Of a stretch of DNA of 36,416 nucleotides, positions 7,742 through 14,889 are shown in pieces. The stretch is taken from positions 1-36,416 of the forward strand of contig JBAXHD010000028.1 in assembly GCA_037139095.1 (NCBI GenBank), written 5' to 3'. Numbering within the stretch: position 1 is the first letter of the stretch; each line of letters begins with the position of its first letter. The stretch is from WLMZ01 sp037139095 (GTDB lineage Bacteria; Actinomycetota; Acidimicrobiia; Acidimicrobiales; Ilumatobacteraceae). The position numbers and the translations under genes are program-made. Below the pieces are notes generated by a model, which saw only the letters and a list, made by a program, of their open reading frames with translations, did not search any database and was not told the DNA's origin.

Positions 7742-8920
7742 CTAGAGGCGCTCGATGAGCGTGCCGGTGCCGATGCCGCCACCACAGCACATGCTGACGA
7801 TGCCGTAACGGCCGCCTGTGCGCTCGAGCTCGTAGAGCGCCTTGGTGATGAGGAACGCACCGGTTGCGCCAAGTGGGTGACCCAACGCAATGGCGCCGCC
7901 ATTGGGGTTGGTCTTGGCGAGATCGGCGCCAAGCTCTTTGGCCCAGGCCAGCACCACAGAGGCAAACGCTTCGTTGATCTCGAAGGTGTCGATGTCGTCG
8001 ATCGAGAGATTGTTGCGCTGCAACAAACGCTGTGTGGCATCGATCGGGCCGGTGAGCATGAGCACTGGATCGACGCCGACCAAGCAGCTGTCGATGATGC
8101 GAGCGCGAGGCTTGAGGCCAAGTGCGGCGGCCTTGTCTTCGGTCATCATCAGTACTGCTGCGGCGCCGTCGCTGATCTGCGACGAGTTGCCTGCGGTGTG
8201 GACACCGTTTTCGCGAGCTACTGGCTTCAGCGACTGCAGCTTCTCGAGGGTCGTCTCGCGCAGGCCTTCGTCGCGGCTCACGCGGTGGGTGGTGCCGGTT
8301 GGCTTGCCCTCTTCGTCGAGGTCGGGAGCGTCGACCGTGATGTACTGGCCGGCGAAGCGATCTTCGGCCCACGCCTGAGCGGCGCGCTGTTGGCTCAGCA
8401 GACCGAACGCATCGGTGTCTTCGCGGCTGATGCCCCACTTGTCGGCGATGCGCTCAGCGCCTTCGAACTGCGAGGTCATCTCGTAGAGGGGGAAGTAGGT
8501 GCGTGGAATCGGAACACCGAGACCGAGCTTCTTGCCCGAGTTCGAGCCGATGGGCACACGGCTCATCACTTCGACACCGCAACCAATAGCGACATCGACC
8601 ATGCCTGAGCCCACCAGCGCGCTGGCGAGGCTGGTTGCCTGCTGGCTCGAGCCGCACTGAGTGTCGACGGTGGTGGCAGCTACACCCAATGGCAAGCCAG
8701 CAGACAACCATGCGGTGCGACCGATGTTGAAGCTCTGTTCGCCCACTTGGCTGACGCAGCCTGACACGACTTGGCCAACGACAGCTGGGTCGATGCCCGT
8801 GCGATCGATGAGGCCCTTTTGCACGATGGACAGCAACTCGGCTGGGTGCACAGAGGCCAATCCGCCGCCGCGGCGGCCGATAGGGGTACGGACAGCGTCA
8901 ACAATCACTACGTTCGTCAT
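7742..8920 (-). CDS. Acetyl-CoA C-acyltransferase (thiolase)
   Basis: A 392-aa thiolase. Degradative members cleave 3-ketoacyl-CoA with CoA, the last step of beta-oxidation; biosynthetic ones condense two acetyl-CoA. The catalytic residues are present: Cys89 in DTQCGSSQQA (acyl nucleophile), NEAFA, His348 in GGAIALGHPLGATG, and Cys378 in MCCGGGIG. Length is normal for the family. The ATG at 8920 follows TAGCGT by 6 nt. The gene is divergent from nudC (35 bp apart) and may continue into the nuclease gene, although a hairpin lies between. Given the other acyl-CoA genes here, a degradative FadA-like role is more likely. Confidence 0.92.
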   Translation of the reverse strand: MTNVVIVDAVRTPIGRRGGGLASVHPAELLSIVQKGLIDRTGIDPAVVGQVVSGCVSQVGEQSFNIGRTAWLSAGLPLGVAATTVDTQCGSSQQATSLASALVGSGMVDVAIGCGVEVMSRVPIGSNSGKKLGLGVPIPRTYFPLYEMTSQFEGAERIADKWGISREDTDAFGLLSQQRAAQAWAEDRFAGQYITVDAPDLDEEGKPTGTTHRVSRDEGLRETTLEKLQSLKPVARENGVHTAGNSSQISDGAAAVLMMTEDKAAALGLKPRARIIDSCLVGVDPVLMLTGPIDATQRLLQRNNLSIDDIDTFEINEAFASVVLAWAKELGADLAKTNPNGGAIALGHPLGATGAFLITKALYELERTGGRYGIVSMCCGGGIGTGTLIERL

Positions 8921-8926
8921 GCGCCC

Positions 8927-8932
8927 ACGCTA
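8927..8932 (-). promoter_or_regulatory. -10 box of leaderless type for the thiolase
   Basis: TAGCGT on the minus strand, 6 nt before ATG 8920, with no ribosome site. Confidence 0.45.
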
Positions 8933-8955
8933 TCTCGCCGTGCCATGCTGAACAG

Positions 8956-9762
8956 GTGCCAGAGAACCAACCAACGAATCAGACCGAGTTTGTCCCCTTG
9001 GTGAACCCGCCAACGTATGAGATCGAGTCGCATCGATACGTGCACGTTGTTGGGTCGAATGTTTGGGTTCACGACGAACCCGTCGACTCCGAATGGGACC
9101 TTCATTTCTTGGGCATGCGCGGTGGCCATGCCATGTGGGGTGTCGACGTGCCTCGTGGGGTCGATCCAGCCGACGGTGCCGCCACAGATTTGTTCAGCTA
9201 CTTCGGCAGGGCCAGCGAAACCGATTGGCTCATCGCTGGCCGGGCCGTGCAGATCGTCGAGTGGGCCCGCACGCATCGCTTCTGTGGTCGCTGCGGTACG
9301 CCAACTGTTCAGGCGCCCGGCGAGCGCGCGATGAAATGCCCGGCGTGCGCGATGTTGGCGTTCCCGCGTTTGGCGCCAGCGATGATCACCTTGGTCACTC
9401 GTGGCGAAGGCGCCGACCAAGAAGCACTGCTTGCTCGCGGCGTTCAGTTTCGGGCGCCCATGTATAGCTGCCTCGCTGGCTTCGTCGAGCCCGGCGAAAC
9501 GCTTGAAGGCGCTGTCATTCGTGAGGTGCGCGAAGAGGTGGGCCTTGAAGTCACCAACGTTCGGTATTGGGGCAGCCAGCCGTGGCCGTTTCCGCACAGC
9601 TTGATGCTTGGTTTCCAAGCCGAGTATCTCAGCGGAGAAATCGTGTGTGACCCGAGCGAGATCGTCGATGCACAGTGGTACCGCCGCGATGCATTGCCAT
9701 CGATTCCACCCGGCATCAGCATCGCCCGCAAACTCATCGATGCTTGGTTGATCAACGACTGA
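8956..9762 (+). CDS. nudC: NADH pyrophosphatase / NAD-cap hydrolase NudC
   Basis: A 268-aa Nudix hydrolase that splits NAD(H) into NMN(H) and AMP and, in characterised bacteria, removes NAD caps from RNA. It has a four-Cys zinc ribbon (Cys110, 113, 128, 131), a complete Nudix box from Gly175 to Val199 (GFVEPGETLEG...REVREEVGLEV), and SQPWPFPHS at 207-215, the signature of the NudC subgroup. It starts with GTG at 8956, 35 bp from the divergent thiolase. I see neither a ribosome site nor a TANNNT box close by, so the exact start is the least certain point. Confidence 0.93.
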   Translation: MPENQPTNQTEFVPLVNPPTYEIESHRYVHVVGSNVWVHDEPVDSEWDLHFLGMRGGHAMWGVDVPRGVDPADGAATDLFSYFGRASETDWLIAGRAVQIVEWARTHRFCGRCGTPTVQAPGERAMKCPACAMLAFPRLAPAMITLVTRGEGADQEALLARGVQFRAPMYSCLAGFVEPGETLEGAVIREVREEVGLEVTNVRYWGSQPWPFPHSLMLGFQAEYLSGEIVCDPSEIVDAQWYRRDALPSIPPGISIARKLIDAWLIND

Positions 9763-9815
9763 TGTGATCCACGGCTCGCGCCGTCACGGCTGCGGTAACA
9801 AACCGTCAACTCATC

Positions 9816-9821
9816 TAGCCT
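9816..9821 (+). promoter_or_regulatory. -10 box of leaderless type for the 9829 oxidoreductase
   Basis: TAGCCT, 7 nt before ATG 9829, in a 66-bp gap with no ribosome site. Confidence 0.45.
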
Positions 9822-9828
9822 GCAGTTC

Positions 9829-10713
9829 ATGAATCTTGGACGTATGGGCTTATGGACATTTCAACTCGACATGCAGCCGATGTCGCGTGCGCGTGAGGCG
9901 GTCGCCGAACTCGAATCGCTTGGTTACAAGACGGTGTGGGTTCCCGAGGCTGTTGGTCGTGAACCGTTTGCGAGTTCAGCGTTGCTGTTGTCGGCAACCG
10001 AGTCGCTCATCATCGGCACGGGTATCGCCAGCATGCATGCCCGCACCGCGATGACCATGCAAGCCGGATGGAAGACCCTCACCGAGGCCTTCCCCGATCG
10101 GTTCTTGCTTGGCATTGGCACCAGCCATCAGCCGATGGTCGAAGGCGTTCACGGCCATTCGTATGACAAGCCGTACAGCACGATGGTCGCCTATCTCGAC
10201 GCTATGGATCGCGGCATGTATTTCGCGGCGCCACCGGTTGCTCAGCCACAGCGCGTGCTTGCTGCGCTGGGCCCGAAGATGTTGAAGCTGGCTGCCGAGC
10301 GCGGGCTTGGCGCTCACCCGTATTTCGTACCGGTAGAGCACACCGCAATCGCTCGCGAAACAATGGGCGCAGGTGCACTGTTGGCGCCAGAACAGATGGC
10401 CGTCTTCGAGACCGACCCCGATAAGGCTCGGGCAATTGCCCGCGGTGCGATGAGCACATATCTCGGCTTGCCGAATTACACCAACAACCTTCGCCGGCTT
10501 GGCTGGGGCGACGAAGATCTGCTCAACGGCGGCAGCGACAAACTGGTCGACGCAATCGTTGTGTGGGGCTCGCTCGAGACAATCGTCGCTCGCGTGCAAG
10601 CACATCTTGATGCCGGTGCCGACCACGTGTGCGTGCAGGTGCTGCCATCTGATGGTGTTGGTTTGCCAATGGCCGAGTGGCGCGAGTTGGCCTCGGCACT
10701 GCCGTCGCTGTGA
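9829..10713 (+). CDS. LLM-class F420-dependent oxidoreductase (TIGR03620-like)
   Basis: A 294-aa luciferase-like TIM-barrel protein. The start (GRMGLWTFQLDMQP), the LGYKTVWVPEA segment (about 31-41) and FLLGIGTSHQPMVEG (about 91-105) resemble the actinobacterial TIGR03620 group of predicted coenzyme-F420 oxidoreductases. Such enzymes transfer hydride between F420 and varied substrates; the substrate here is unknown. It stands first in a plus-strand run: the mycothiol-dependent protein starts 13 nt after it, suggesting co-transcription. Confidence 0.85.
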   Translation: MNLGRMGLWTFQLDMQPMSRAREAVAELESLGYKTVWVPEAVGREPFASSALLLSATESLIIGTGIASMHARTAMTMQAGWKTLTEAFPDRFLLGIGTSHQPMVEGVHGHSYDKPYSTMVAYLDAMDRGMYFAAPPVAQPQRVLAALGPKMLKLAAERGLGAHPYFVPVEHTAIARETMGAGALLAPEQMAVFETDPDKARAIARGAMSTYLGLPNYTNNLRRLGWGDEDLLNGGSDKLVDAIVVWGSLETIVARVQAHLDAGADHVCVQVLPSDGVGLPMAEWRELASALPSL

Positions 10714-10726
10714 CGCGGTTGGCGTT

Positions 10727-11464
10727 GTGAACACTGCCGATTACCTCGCTGCCTTACGTCGCGATGGTGCTGCGTTTGTGGCAGCGGCGCGCTCGGTCGG
10801 ACTCGATGCACCCGTGGCTTCTTGTCCTGGTTGGTGCATGGCCGATCTGGTGTGGCACCACGCCGAGGTGTATTACTTCTGGGCGTCGATTGTCGACCTT
10901 CGTGCTGTTGAGTGGAACGAGGTTGCGCGCATCAACCGTGTGAGCAACGACGAACTGTTCGATACGTACGACACGTATCTGGCGAGAGTTCTCGAGGTGT
11001 TGTCTGCGGCCGACCCATCCACCAAGGTGTGGTCATGGTCGGCCCAGCACGATGTGAGCTTCGTGACCCGCCGCATGGCGCAAGAGACGGCCGTTCATCG
11101 TTGGGACGCTGAGCAGGCCGCTGGCTTGTCAGCATCGATCGAGCCAACGCTTGCGAGCGATGGCATCGACGAGTACCTAGAACACTTCGTCAACGACATC
11201 GCCGATGATGCCGAGCCAGTCGCGGGGTCGGTTCACATTCACTGCACCGATGTGCCTGGCGAGTGGACTATTCGTCCGATGGCGGCATCGAGCGGCGATG
11301 CCTTCGAAGTCACCCGCGAACATGCCAAAGGAGACTGCGCGTTGCGCGGGCCCGCAAGCGACTTGTTGCTCGCGCTGTGGCGCCGCATTCCGGTTGAGGC
11401 CGTTGATGTCATCGGTGATGCCGCCGTTGGCGCTCGGTTTGTTGCTTCGGCCAACCTCACGTAG
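10727..11464 (+). CDS. Mycothiol-dependent DinB-fold protein (maleylpyruvate isomerase family)
   Basis: A 245-aa protein of the TIGR03083 / maleylpyruvate-isomerase-like family. Characterised members use mycothiol as a thiol cofactor and a metal held by His, Glu and His. Here CPGWCMADLVWHHAEV (33-48) holds the first His (44 or 45), and QETAVHRWDAEQA (119-131) gives Glu120 and His124 in the expected E-x3-H spacing. The C-terminal part resembles the MDMPI C-terminal domain. The GTG at 10727 is 13 nt after the upstream stop; the frame is open further up but lies inside the previous gene. With the Mca-like gene this is the second sign of mycothiol. The substrate is unknown. Confidence 0.82.
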   Translation: MNTADYLAALRRDGAAFVAAARSVGLDAPVASCPGWCMADLVWHHAEVYYFWASIVDLRAVEWNEVARINRVSNDELFDTYDTYLARVLEVLSAADPSTKVWSWSAQHDVSFVTRRMAQETAVHRWDAEQAAGLSASIEPTLASDGIDEYLEHFVNDIADDAEPVAGSVHIHCTDVPGEWTIRPMAASSGDAFEVTREHAKGDCALRGPASDLLLALWRRIPVEAVDVIGDAAVGARFVASANLT

Positions 11465-11480
11465 CAATCGCCTGGGCGAG

Positions 11481-11486
11481 TACGGT
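11481..11486 (+). promoter_or_regulatory. -10 box of leaderless type for the 11495 hydrolase
   Basis: TACGGT, 8 nt before ATG 11495. It supports this ATG over the in-frame GTG at 11489. Confidence 0.4.
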
Positions 11487-11494
11487 TCGTGCTC

Positions 11495-12301
11495 ATGCCC
11501 GTGGCTCATCTCAACGACATCGACATCTACTACGAGCGCTACGGCGAGAATCAGGGCACTGCGCCAAAGTTGTTGTTCGTGAACGGTTCGGGTGCCACCT
11601 TGGCGGCCAGCCAACCGTTGCTTGGCTTGTTTGCCAAAGGCTTCGATCTCGTGGCTCACGACCAGCGCGGGCTTGGACGAACCAGCATTCCCGATGGGCC
11701 GTACACGATGGCTCAATACGCTGCCGATGCAGCGGCGCTTGCCGAGCATCTCGGCTGGACAACCTATTCGGTGGTGGGGGTGAGTTTTGGTGGCATGGTG
11801 GCGCAAGAGTTGGCGGTCACGTTTCCTGAACGCCTCGAGTGTCTCGTATTGATGTGCACGTCGCCCGGCGGCGACGGCGGATCGTCGTATCCGTTGCACA
11901 CGTTGGGCAGCCTCGACCCGAGCGAGCGCGCCGAGATCGGTTTGCGCATTCTCGACCAACGGTTCACGCCAGAGTGGTTCGAGAACCATCCGGGTGATCG
12001 AATGCTCAGCGATGCAATGGCGCAGCGCGGCGGCGAAAAGCCAGCCGACGTAGTTCGCGGAGAGACTCTGCAGTTGCAAGCGCGCAGCACCCACGACGTG
12101 TATCACCGGTTGCCTGCGATCACCTGCGCAACGTTGGTGGCATCGGGCCTCTACGACGGCATTGCCCCAGCCTCAAATGGTGAGGCGATTGCGGCTCAGA
12201 TCGAGGGCGCGCAGTTTCGTGCGTACGAAGGCGGGCACGCGTTCTTCTATCAGGACCGCTCAGCGTTCCCCGATGTGATCGAGTTCTTGCTCGCCCGCTA
12301 A
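11495..12301 (+). CDS. Alpha/beta hydrolase
   Basis: A 268-aa alpha/beta hydrolase with oxyanion-hole region FVNGSGAT (28-35), nucleophile elbow GVSFGG (Ser97), acid Asp221 in GLYDGIAP and His248 in EGGHAFF, so the triad is complete. It is of the size of 3-oxoadipate enol-lactonase-like and epoxide hydrolase-like enzymes, but no substrate can be read from the sequence. It follows the mycothiol-dependent gene by 30 nt and may be co-transcribed, though it also has its own TANNNT box. It converges on the DHSWG protein gene with a 16-nt gap that shows no terminator. Confidence 0.88.
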   Translation: MPVAHLNDIDIYYERYGENQGTAPKLLFVNGSGATLAASQPLLGLFAKGFDLVAHDQRGLGRTSIPDGPYTMAQYAADAAALAEHLGWTTYSVVGVSFGGMVAQELAVTFPERLECLVLMCTSPGGDGGSSYPLHTLGSLDPSERAEIGLRILDQRFTPEWFENHPGDRMLSDAMAQRGGEKPADVVRGETLQLQARSTHDVYHRLPAITCATLVASGLYDGIAPASNGEAIAAQIEGAQFRAYEGGHAFFYQDRSAFPDVIEFLLAR

Positions 12302-12317
12302 CGCGCGGGTGGCAGAT

Positions 12318-13343
12318 CTATTCGTTTAAGCCCACGGGCTTGTTATCGATGATCTGATCGAGGTACTCGGACAAGCCGTAGCCCACGGCCCCATCGTGTT
12401 CGCCTGAGGCCATGGTCCAGCGGGTCATGCCCTCGCTGATGCGGGTGACCAACCAGTTGCCCTCAGGGTCTTGGCGGCGGTTACGCAACGGGATGAGATC
12501 CATGACCTCGCCGGTGAACTTCCACTCGCGTTCGCTGCGTGACGACTTGAGCAAGCCGGAGATGCGTTGGTGGTATGTGTCGTCGCCTTCGAACTCGGTG
12601 CTGATTTCGAAGTCATCGCAGTAGTGCATCTGGCCGTTGTCCCACACGAAACCGCCGCGGGTGCCGGGGCCGTCTTTTTTGGCGACGCGACTGGCCATGA
12701 AACCAAGGTCGGGTCCGAAGTTGGCAGTGAGCCAGCGGTAGTACCACGGCGCCTGCCAGTAGCGAGGACCCCACGAGTGATCGCGCAGACCGCAGCCGGC
12801 AATGTCGAATTCTTGATCGCCCACGCGGATGGTGCCGTGCGCCTCGACGAGTTGTTCGTAGTGGCCTTTCGCGAACTCTTCGCCGGGTGTCTCGTGTGGC
12901 TGATCTGGCTCGCCACCAAACATCGAGGGCTTGCCCTTGCCGGTGAAGGTGATGTGCACTTCGCACTCGGCATATGGGTTGTTGGTGAAGGCCTCTTTGG
13001 GGTTGGCCATCTGCAGCGGTTCGTCGAGCACGACAACCTTGCCGCTGTAATCGATGCGCAGTTCTTCGAAGGGCTTCACCATGGTCCAGGTGAGGCCGCC
13101 AGCGTCGAATGCATCGTTGTTCGTGATCGTGGGTCGCTTGAACATGAAGCCCACCTTGCCGTCGGGCAAGTAGATGCACACGGTCATCTCGGCGTAGCCC
13201 TCGTTGGCGCGGTTGCCGATGCGGAACCAGCCGCCCACCTGATGGGTGGGGTCGAAACAATTGATGTACATGCTCTCGTTGAAGTTCGACTCAGGGCCGA
13301 GTTCGTGCATGTATTCGTCGGAAGGATCAAGACGTACTGCCAT
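12318..13343 (-). CDS. AttH/lipocalin-like protein with DHSWG motif
   Basis: A 341-aa protein, apparently cytosolic with no signal peptide. The segment GCGLRDHSWGPRYWQ (183-197) matches the DHSWG core of AttH/CrtC-like lipocalin-fold proteins, as in mycobacterial and proteobacterial DUF7064/DUF7065 proteins. Members of the wider fold bind or modify hydrophobic molecules such as carotenoids or sterol-like lipids; no reaction can be given here. The many Trp and Tyr residues (APWYYRW, WDNGQMHY) suit a hydrophobic pocket. The ATG at 13343 lies 7 nt after TAGGGT; the frame stays open upstream to 13547 but overlaps the 94-aa gene there. Confidence 0.65.
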   Translation of the reverse strand: MAVRLDPSDEYMHELGPESNFNESMYINCFDPTHQVGGWFRIGNRANEGYAEMTVCIYLPDGKVGFMFKRPTITNNDAFDAGGLTWTMVKPFEELRIDYSGKVVVLDEPLQMANPKEAFTNNPYAECEVHITFTGKGKPSMFGGEPDQPHETPGEEFAKGHYEQLVEAHGTIRVGDQEFDIAGCGLRDHSWGPRYWQAPWYYRWLTANFGPDLGFMASRVAKKDGPGTRGGFVWDNGQMHYCDDFEISTEFEGDDTYHQRISGLLKSSRSEREWKFTGEVMDLIPLRNRRQDPEGNWLVTRISEGMTRWTMASGEHDGAVGYGLSEYLDQIIDNKPVGLNE

Positions 13344-13350
13344 GGGCCTT

Positions 13351-13356
13351 ACCCTA
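13351..13356 (-). promoter_or_regulatory. -10 box of leaderless type for the DHSWG protein
   Basis: TAGGGT on the minus strand, 7 nt before ATG 13343. Confidence 0.45.
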
Positions 13357-13404
13357 AACGCCAACCGTTGAGCAATCTGCAGTGGCCGCGCATCGGGGCA
13401 ACAA

Positions 13405-13689
13405 TTACACGCCGTTCTCCATCGGCCACAGACTGAGCTGCTCCCACGTGATCGCCACATCTTCGATGTTTTGCCACGACAGTCGACCACGTGATCCGGG
13501 TCGACGCACCTCGAGTCGGTCAGGGCGCAACGAACGCGCCGCGCCATCGATGTCGTGCAACGTGATGCTGCCGTCGGCGTTGACCCGCGACACGCGGCCG
13601 TGCACCCATCGACCGGTTTCGCCCCGGCGGAACCGCACCGCTTCGCCCGCCTTCAGGCCGATCTTCTCGAGCACGAATACTGAAGTCAA
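13405..13689 (-). CDS. Hypothetical 94-aa basic protein
   Basis: I do not recognise the family. The protein has a beta-rich, Arg-rich pattern: EAVRFRRGETGRWVHGRV (16-33), then VNADGSITLHDIDGAARSL (36-54), then a basic RPDRLEVRRPGSRGRL run (55-70). It is reminiscent of a small SH3-like or Tudor-like barrel that might bind nucleic acid, which is inference. The start is TTG at 13689, 3 nt after the SDR stop, so translation may be coupled; GTG at 13674 is an alternative. Real coding is supported by the tight packing behind the SDR and the domain-like composition. Confidence 0.6.
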   Translation of the reverse strand: MTSVFVLEKIGLKAGEAVRFRRGETGRWVHGRVSRVNADGSITLHDIDGAARSLRPDRLEVRRPGSRGRLSWQNIEDVAITWEQLSLWPMENGV

Positions 13690-13692
13690 CGA

Positions 13693-14499
13693 CTAGGCGC
13701 CAACGACCCGAGCTTGCAGTTTGCGCATGCCGGCCAACCAGCGGTCGTAGTCGGCGACTTTGCGCGACCAGTAGGTAAGCACCTCTGGGTGTGGAGCAAC
13801 GAGAAACGTTTCGGCTTCGATGACGGCGAGCGCTGCCTCGGCAACTTCGGCAGGTTCGAGCACCACGCCCGCTGAACGAACCACGCTGCTCGAGCCGCCC
13901 ACGCCTGGCTCATCGCCTTGGCGAAGCATGTTGGTGTTCACGCCTTGCGGACACAAACAGCTCACGCGCAGACCCTGATCTCCGTAGGTGAGGCTCATCC
14001 ATTCGGCGAAGGCCACGGCGGCGTGCTTGGTGAGGCTGTAGGGCGCTGAGCCGATCTGCGACAGCAACCCGGCTGCCGATGCCGTAGAACAGAAGTACCC
14101 GTGGCCGCGCTCGAGCCAGCCCGGCAAGAGATGCTTGGCAGCCCACCGATGGGCATGCACATTGATGTTGAATGCGGCGTCCCACACGTCTTCGGTGGTG
14201 CTGAGGTCGGTGCCAATGCCCACGCCAGCGTTGGCCCAGAAAAGGTCGATGGGACCGAACGCGGCGACGGCGTCGTTGATCAGTTGCACGTTGCCCTGTT
14301 CGGTGGACACGTCGGCAGCAACGCCAAGGCTTGAGTTGGCGCGCAGTGCGTTGAGCGCTTGCGATACCTGTTGGGCTCCGGCTCCGTCGAGGTCGGCGAC
14401 GACCACGCGTGCGCCTGCAGCGTGGAACCGTTCGGCGAGTGCTTTGCCAATTCCGTTCGCCGAACCGGTGACTACTACATGCTTGCCAGAAAGATCCAT
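13693..14499 (-). CDS. Short-chain dehydrogenase/reductase
   Basis: A 268-aa classical SDR with a Rossmann fold: TGSANGIG (11-18) for the dinucleotide, ADLD (35-38) suggesting NAD preference, WANAG (88-92), and the catalytic Ser141, Tyr154 and Lys158 (YSLTK). It would oxidise an alcohol or reduce a ketone; the substrate is unknown. The ATG at 14499 starts the typical MDLSGKHVVVTG opening and follows TACCAT by 7 nt, so codons upstream are not used. The 94-aa gene follows after 3 nt. Confidence 0.92.
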   Translation of the reverse strand: MDLSGKHVVVTGSANGIGKALAERFHAAGARVVVADLDGAGAQQVSQALNALRANSSLGVAADVSTEQGNVQLINDAVAAFGPIDLFWANAGVGIGTDLSTTEDVWDAAFNINVHAHRWAAKHLLPGWLERGHGYFCSTASAAGLLSQIGSAPYSLTKHAAVAFAEWMSLTYGDQGLRVSCLCPQGVNTNMLRQGDEPGVGGSSSVVRSAGVVLEPAEVAEAALAVIEAETFLVAPHPEVLTYWSRKVADYDRWLAGMRKLQARVVGA

Positions 14500-14506
14500 T
14501 GTCGAG

Positions 14507-14512
14507 ATGGTA
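14507..14512 (-). promoter_or_regulatory. -10 box of leaderless type for the 14499 SDR
   Basis: TACCAT on the minus strand, 7 nt before ATG 14499. Confidence 0.4.
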
Positions 14513-14577
14513 GGCCTCGACGTGGGGATGCGGTGTGATTGGATCGGAAGATGGGGACGAATGTCACGGCAGTGAAT

Positions 14578-14589
14578 CTGAAGCTTCAG
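14578..14589. repeat. 12-bp perfect palindrome CTGAAGCTTCAG
   Basis: A perfect palindrome between the divergent SDR and the 54-codon ORF. It could be a dimeric regulator site acting on either gene. It is the only perfect 12-bp palindrome I noticed by eye in an intergenic part of the window. Confidence 0.4.
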
Positions 14590-14612
14590 GGATACCATGC
14601 ACCGGCAGTAAG

Positions 14613-14633
14613 CGTTACCCGGTTACGGTGACG
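14613..14633 (+). promoter_or_regulatory. Imperfect inverted repeat with embedded TACGGT -10 box
   Basis: CGTTACC (14613-14619) and GGTGACG (14627-14633) pair at 6 of 7 positions. TACGGT (14624-14629) inside it fits a -10 box for the 14684 ORF, giving a leader of about 45 nt that carries a good ribosome site. An operator covering its own promoter is possible. Confidence 0.35.
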
Positions 14634-14683
14634 TGTTCAGCAGTGAGTCAATGAAAATTGAGTCCAACCGAGGGGAGCAGCCG

Positions 14684-14848
14684 ATGACCGATTCGAACGA
14701 GGCAGTGATTGCCGACGCCTTGGCGGTTATCGACAAAGCGCTCGCAGAAATGCTCAGTCGCGAACTCGTGTCAACCGGCGAAGTCGCCGATCTCTTGCTC
14801 GACGTGCGCACCTTGCTCACGCATCCAGCAACAACCGCACCAGCCTGA
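14684..14848 (+). CDS. Hypothetical 54-aa acidic helical protein
   Basis: A very small ORF of 54 residues starting MTDSNEAVIADALAVIDKAL. It is predicted mostly alpha-helical with leucine and alanine heptad-like spacing up to about residue 45, then a Thr/Ala/Pro tail. No family is recognised. The best support is the ribosome site GAGGGGAG (14670-14677) 6 nt before the ATG, the same octamer and spacing as at the 987 acyl-CoA dehydrogenase. A promoter and palindromes lie upstream. It could be a small regulator or partner protein. Confidence 0.6.
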   Translation: MTDSNEAVIADALAVIDKALAEMLSRELVSTGEVADLLLDVRTLLTHPATTAPA

Positions 14849-14852
14849 GCTT

Positions 14853-14881
14853 GGTCTCGCCCACACGTTGGGCGTGAGATC
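14853..14881. terminator. Hairpin between convergent genes
   Basis: GGTCTC-GCCCA pairs with TGGGC-(GT bulge)-GAGATC around a CACGT loop: 11 pairs including one G-T, with a 2-nt bulge. It sits between the tiny ORF and the WS/DGAT stop, so it could end transcription from both sides. No T-run is present. Confidence 0.4.
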
Positions 14882-14889
14882 GCTAGTGG

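Noticed and set aside
7421..8608. Plus-strand open frame of about 395 codons opposite the thiolase and nuclease genes
   Set aside because: It is antisense to conserved enzymes, has no motif, and its composition reflects the opposite strand.
11177..12106. Minus-strand open frame opposite the alpha/beta hydrolase
   Set aside because: It crosses two plus-strand genes with intact catalytic residues and shows no domain.
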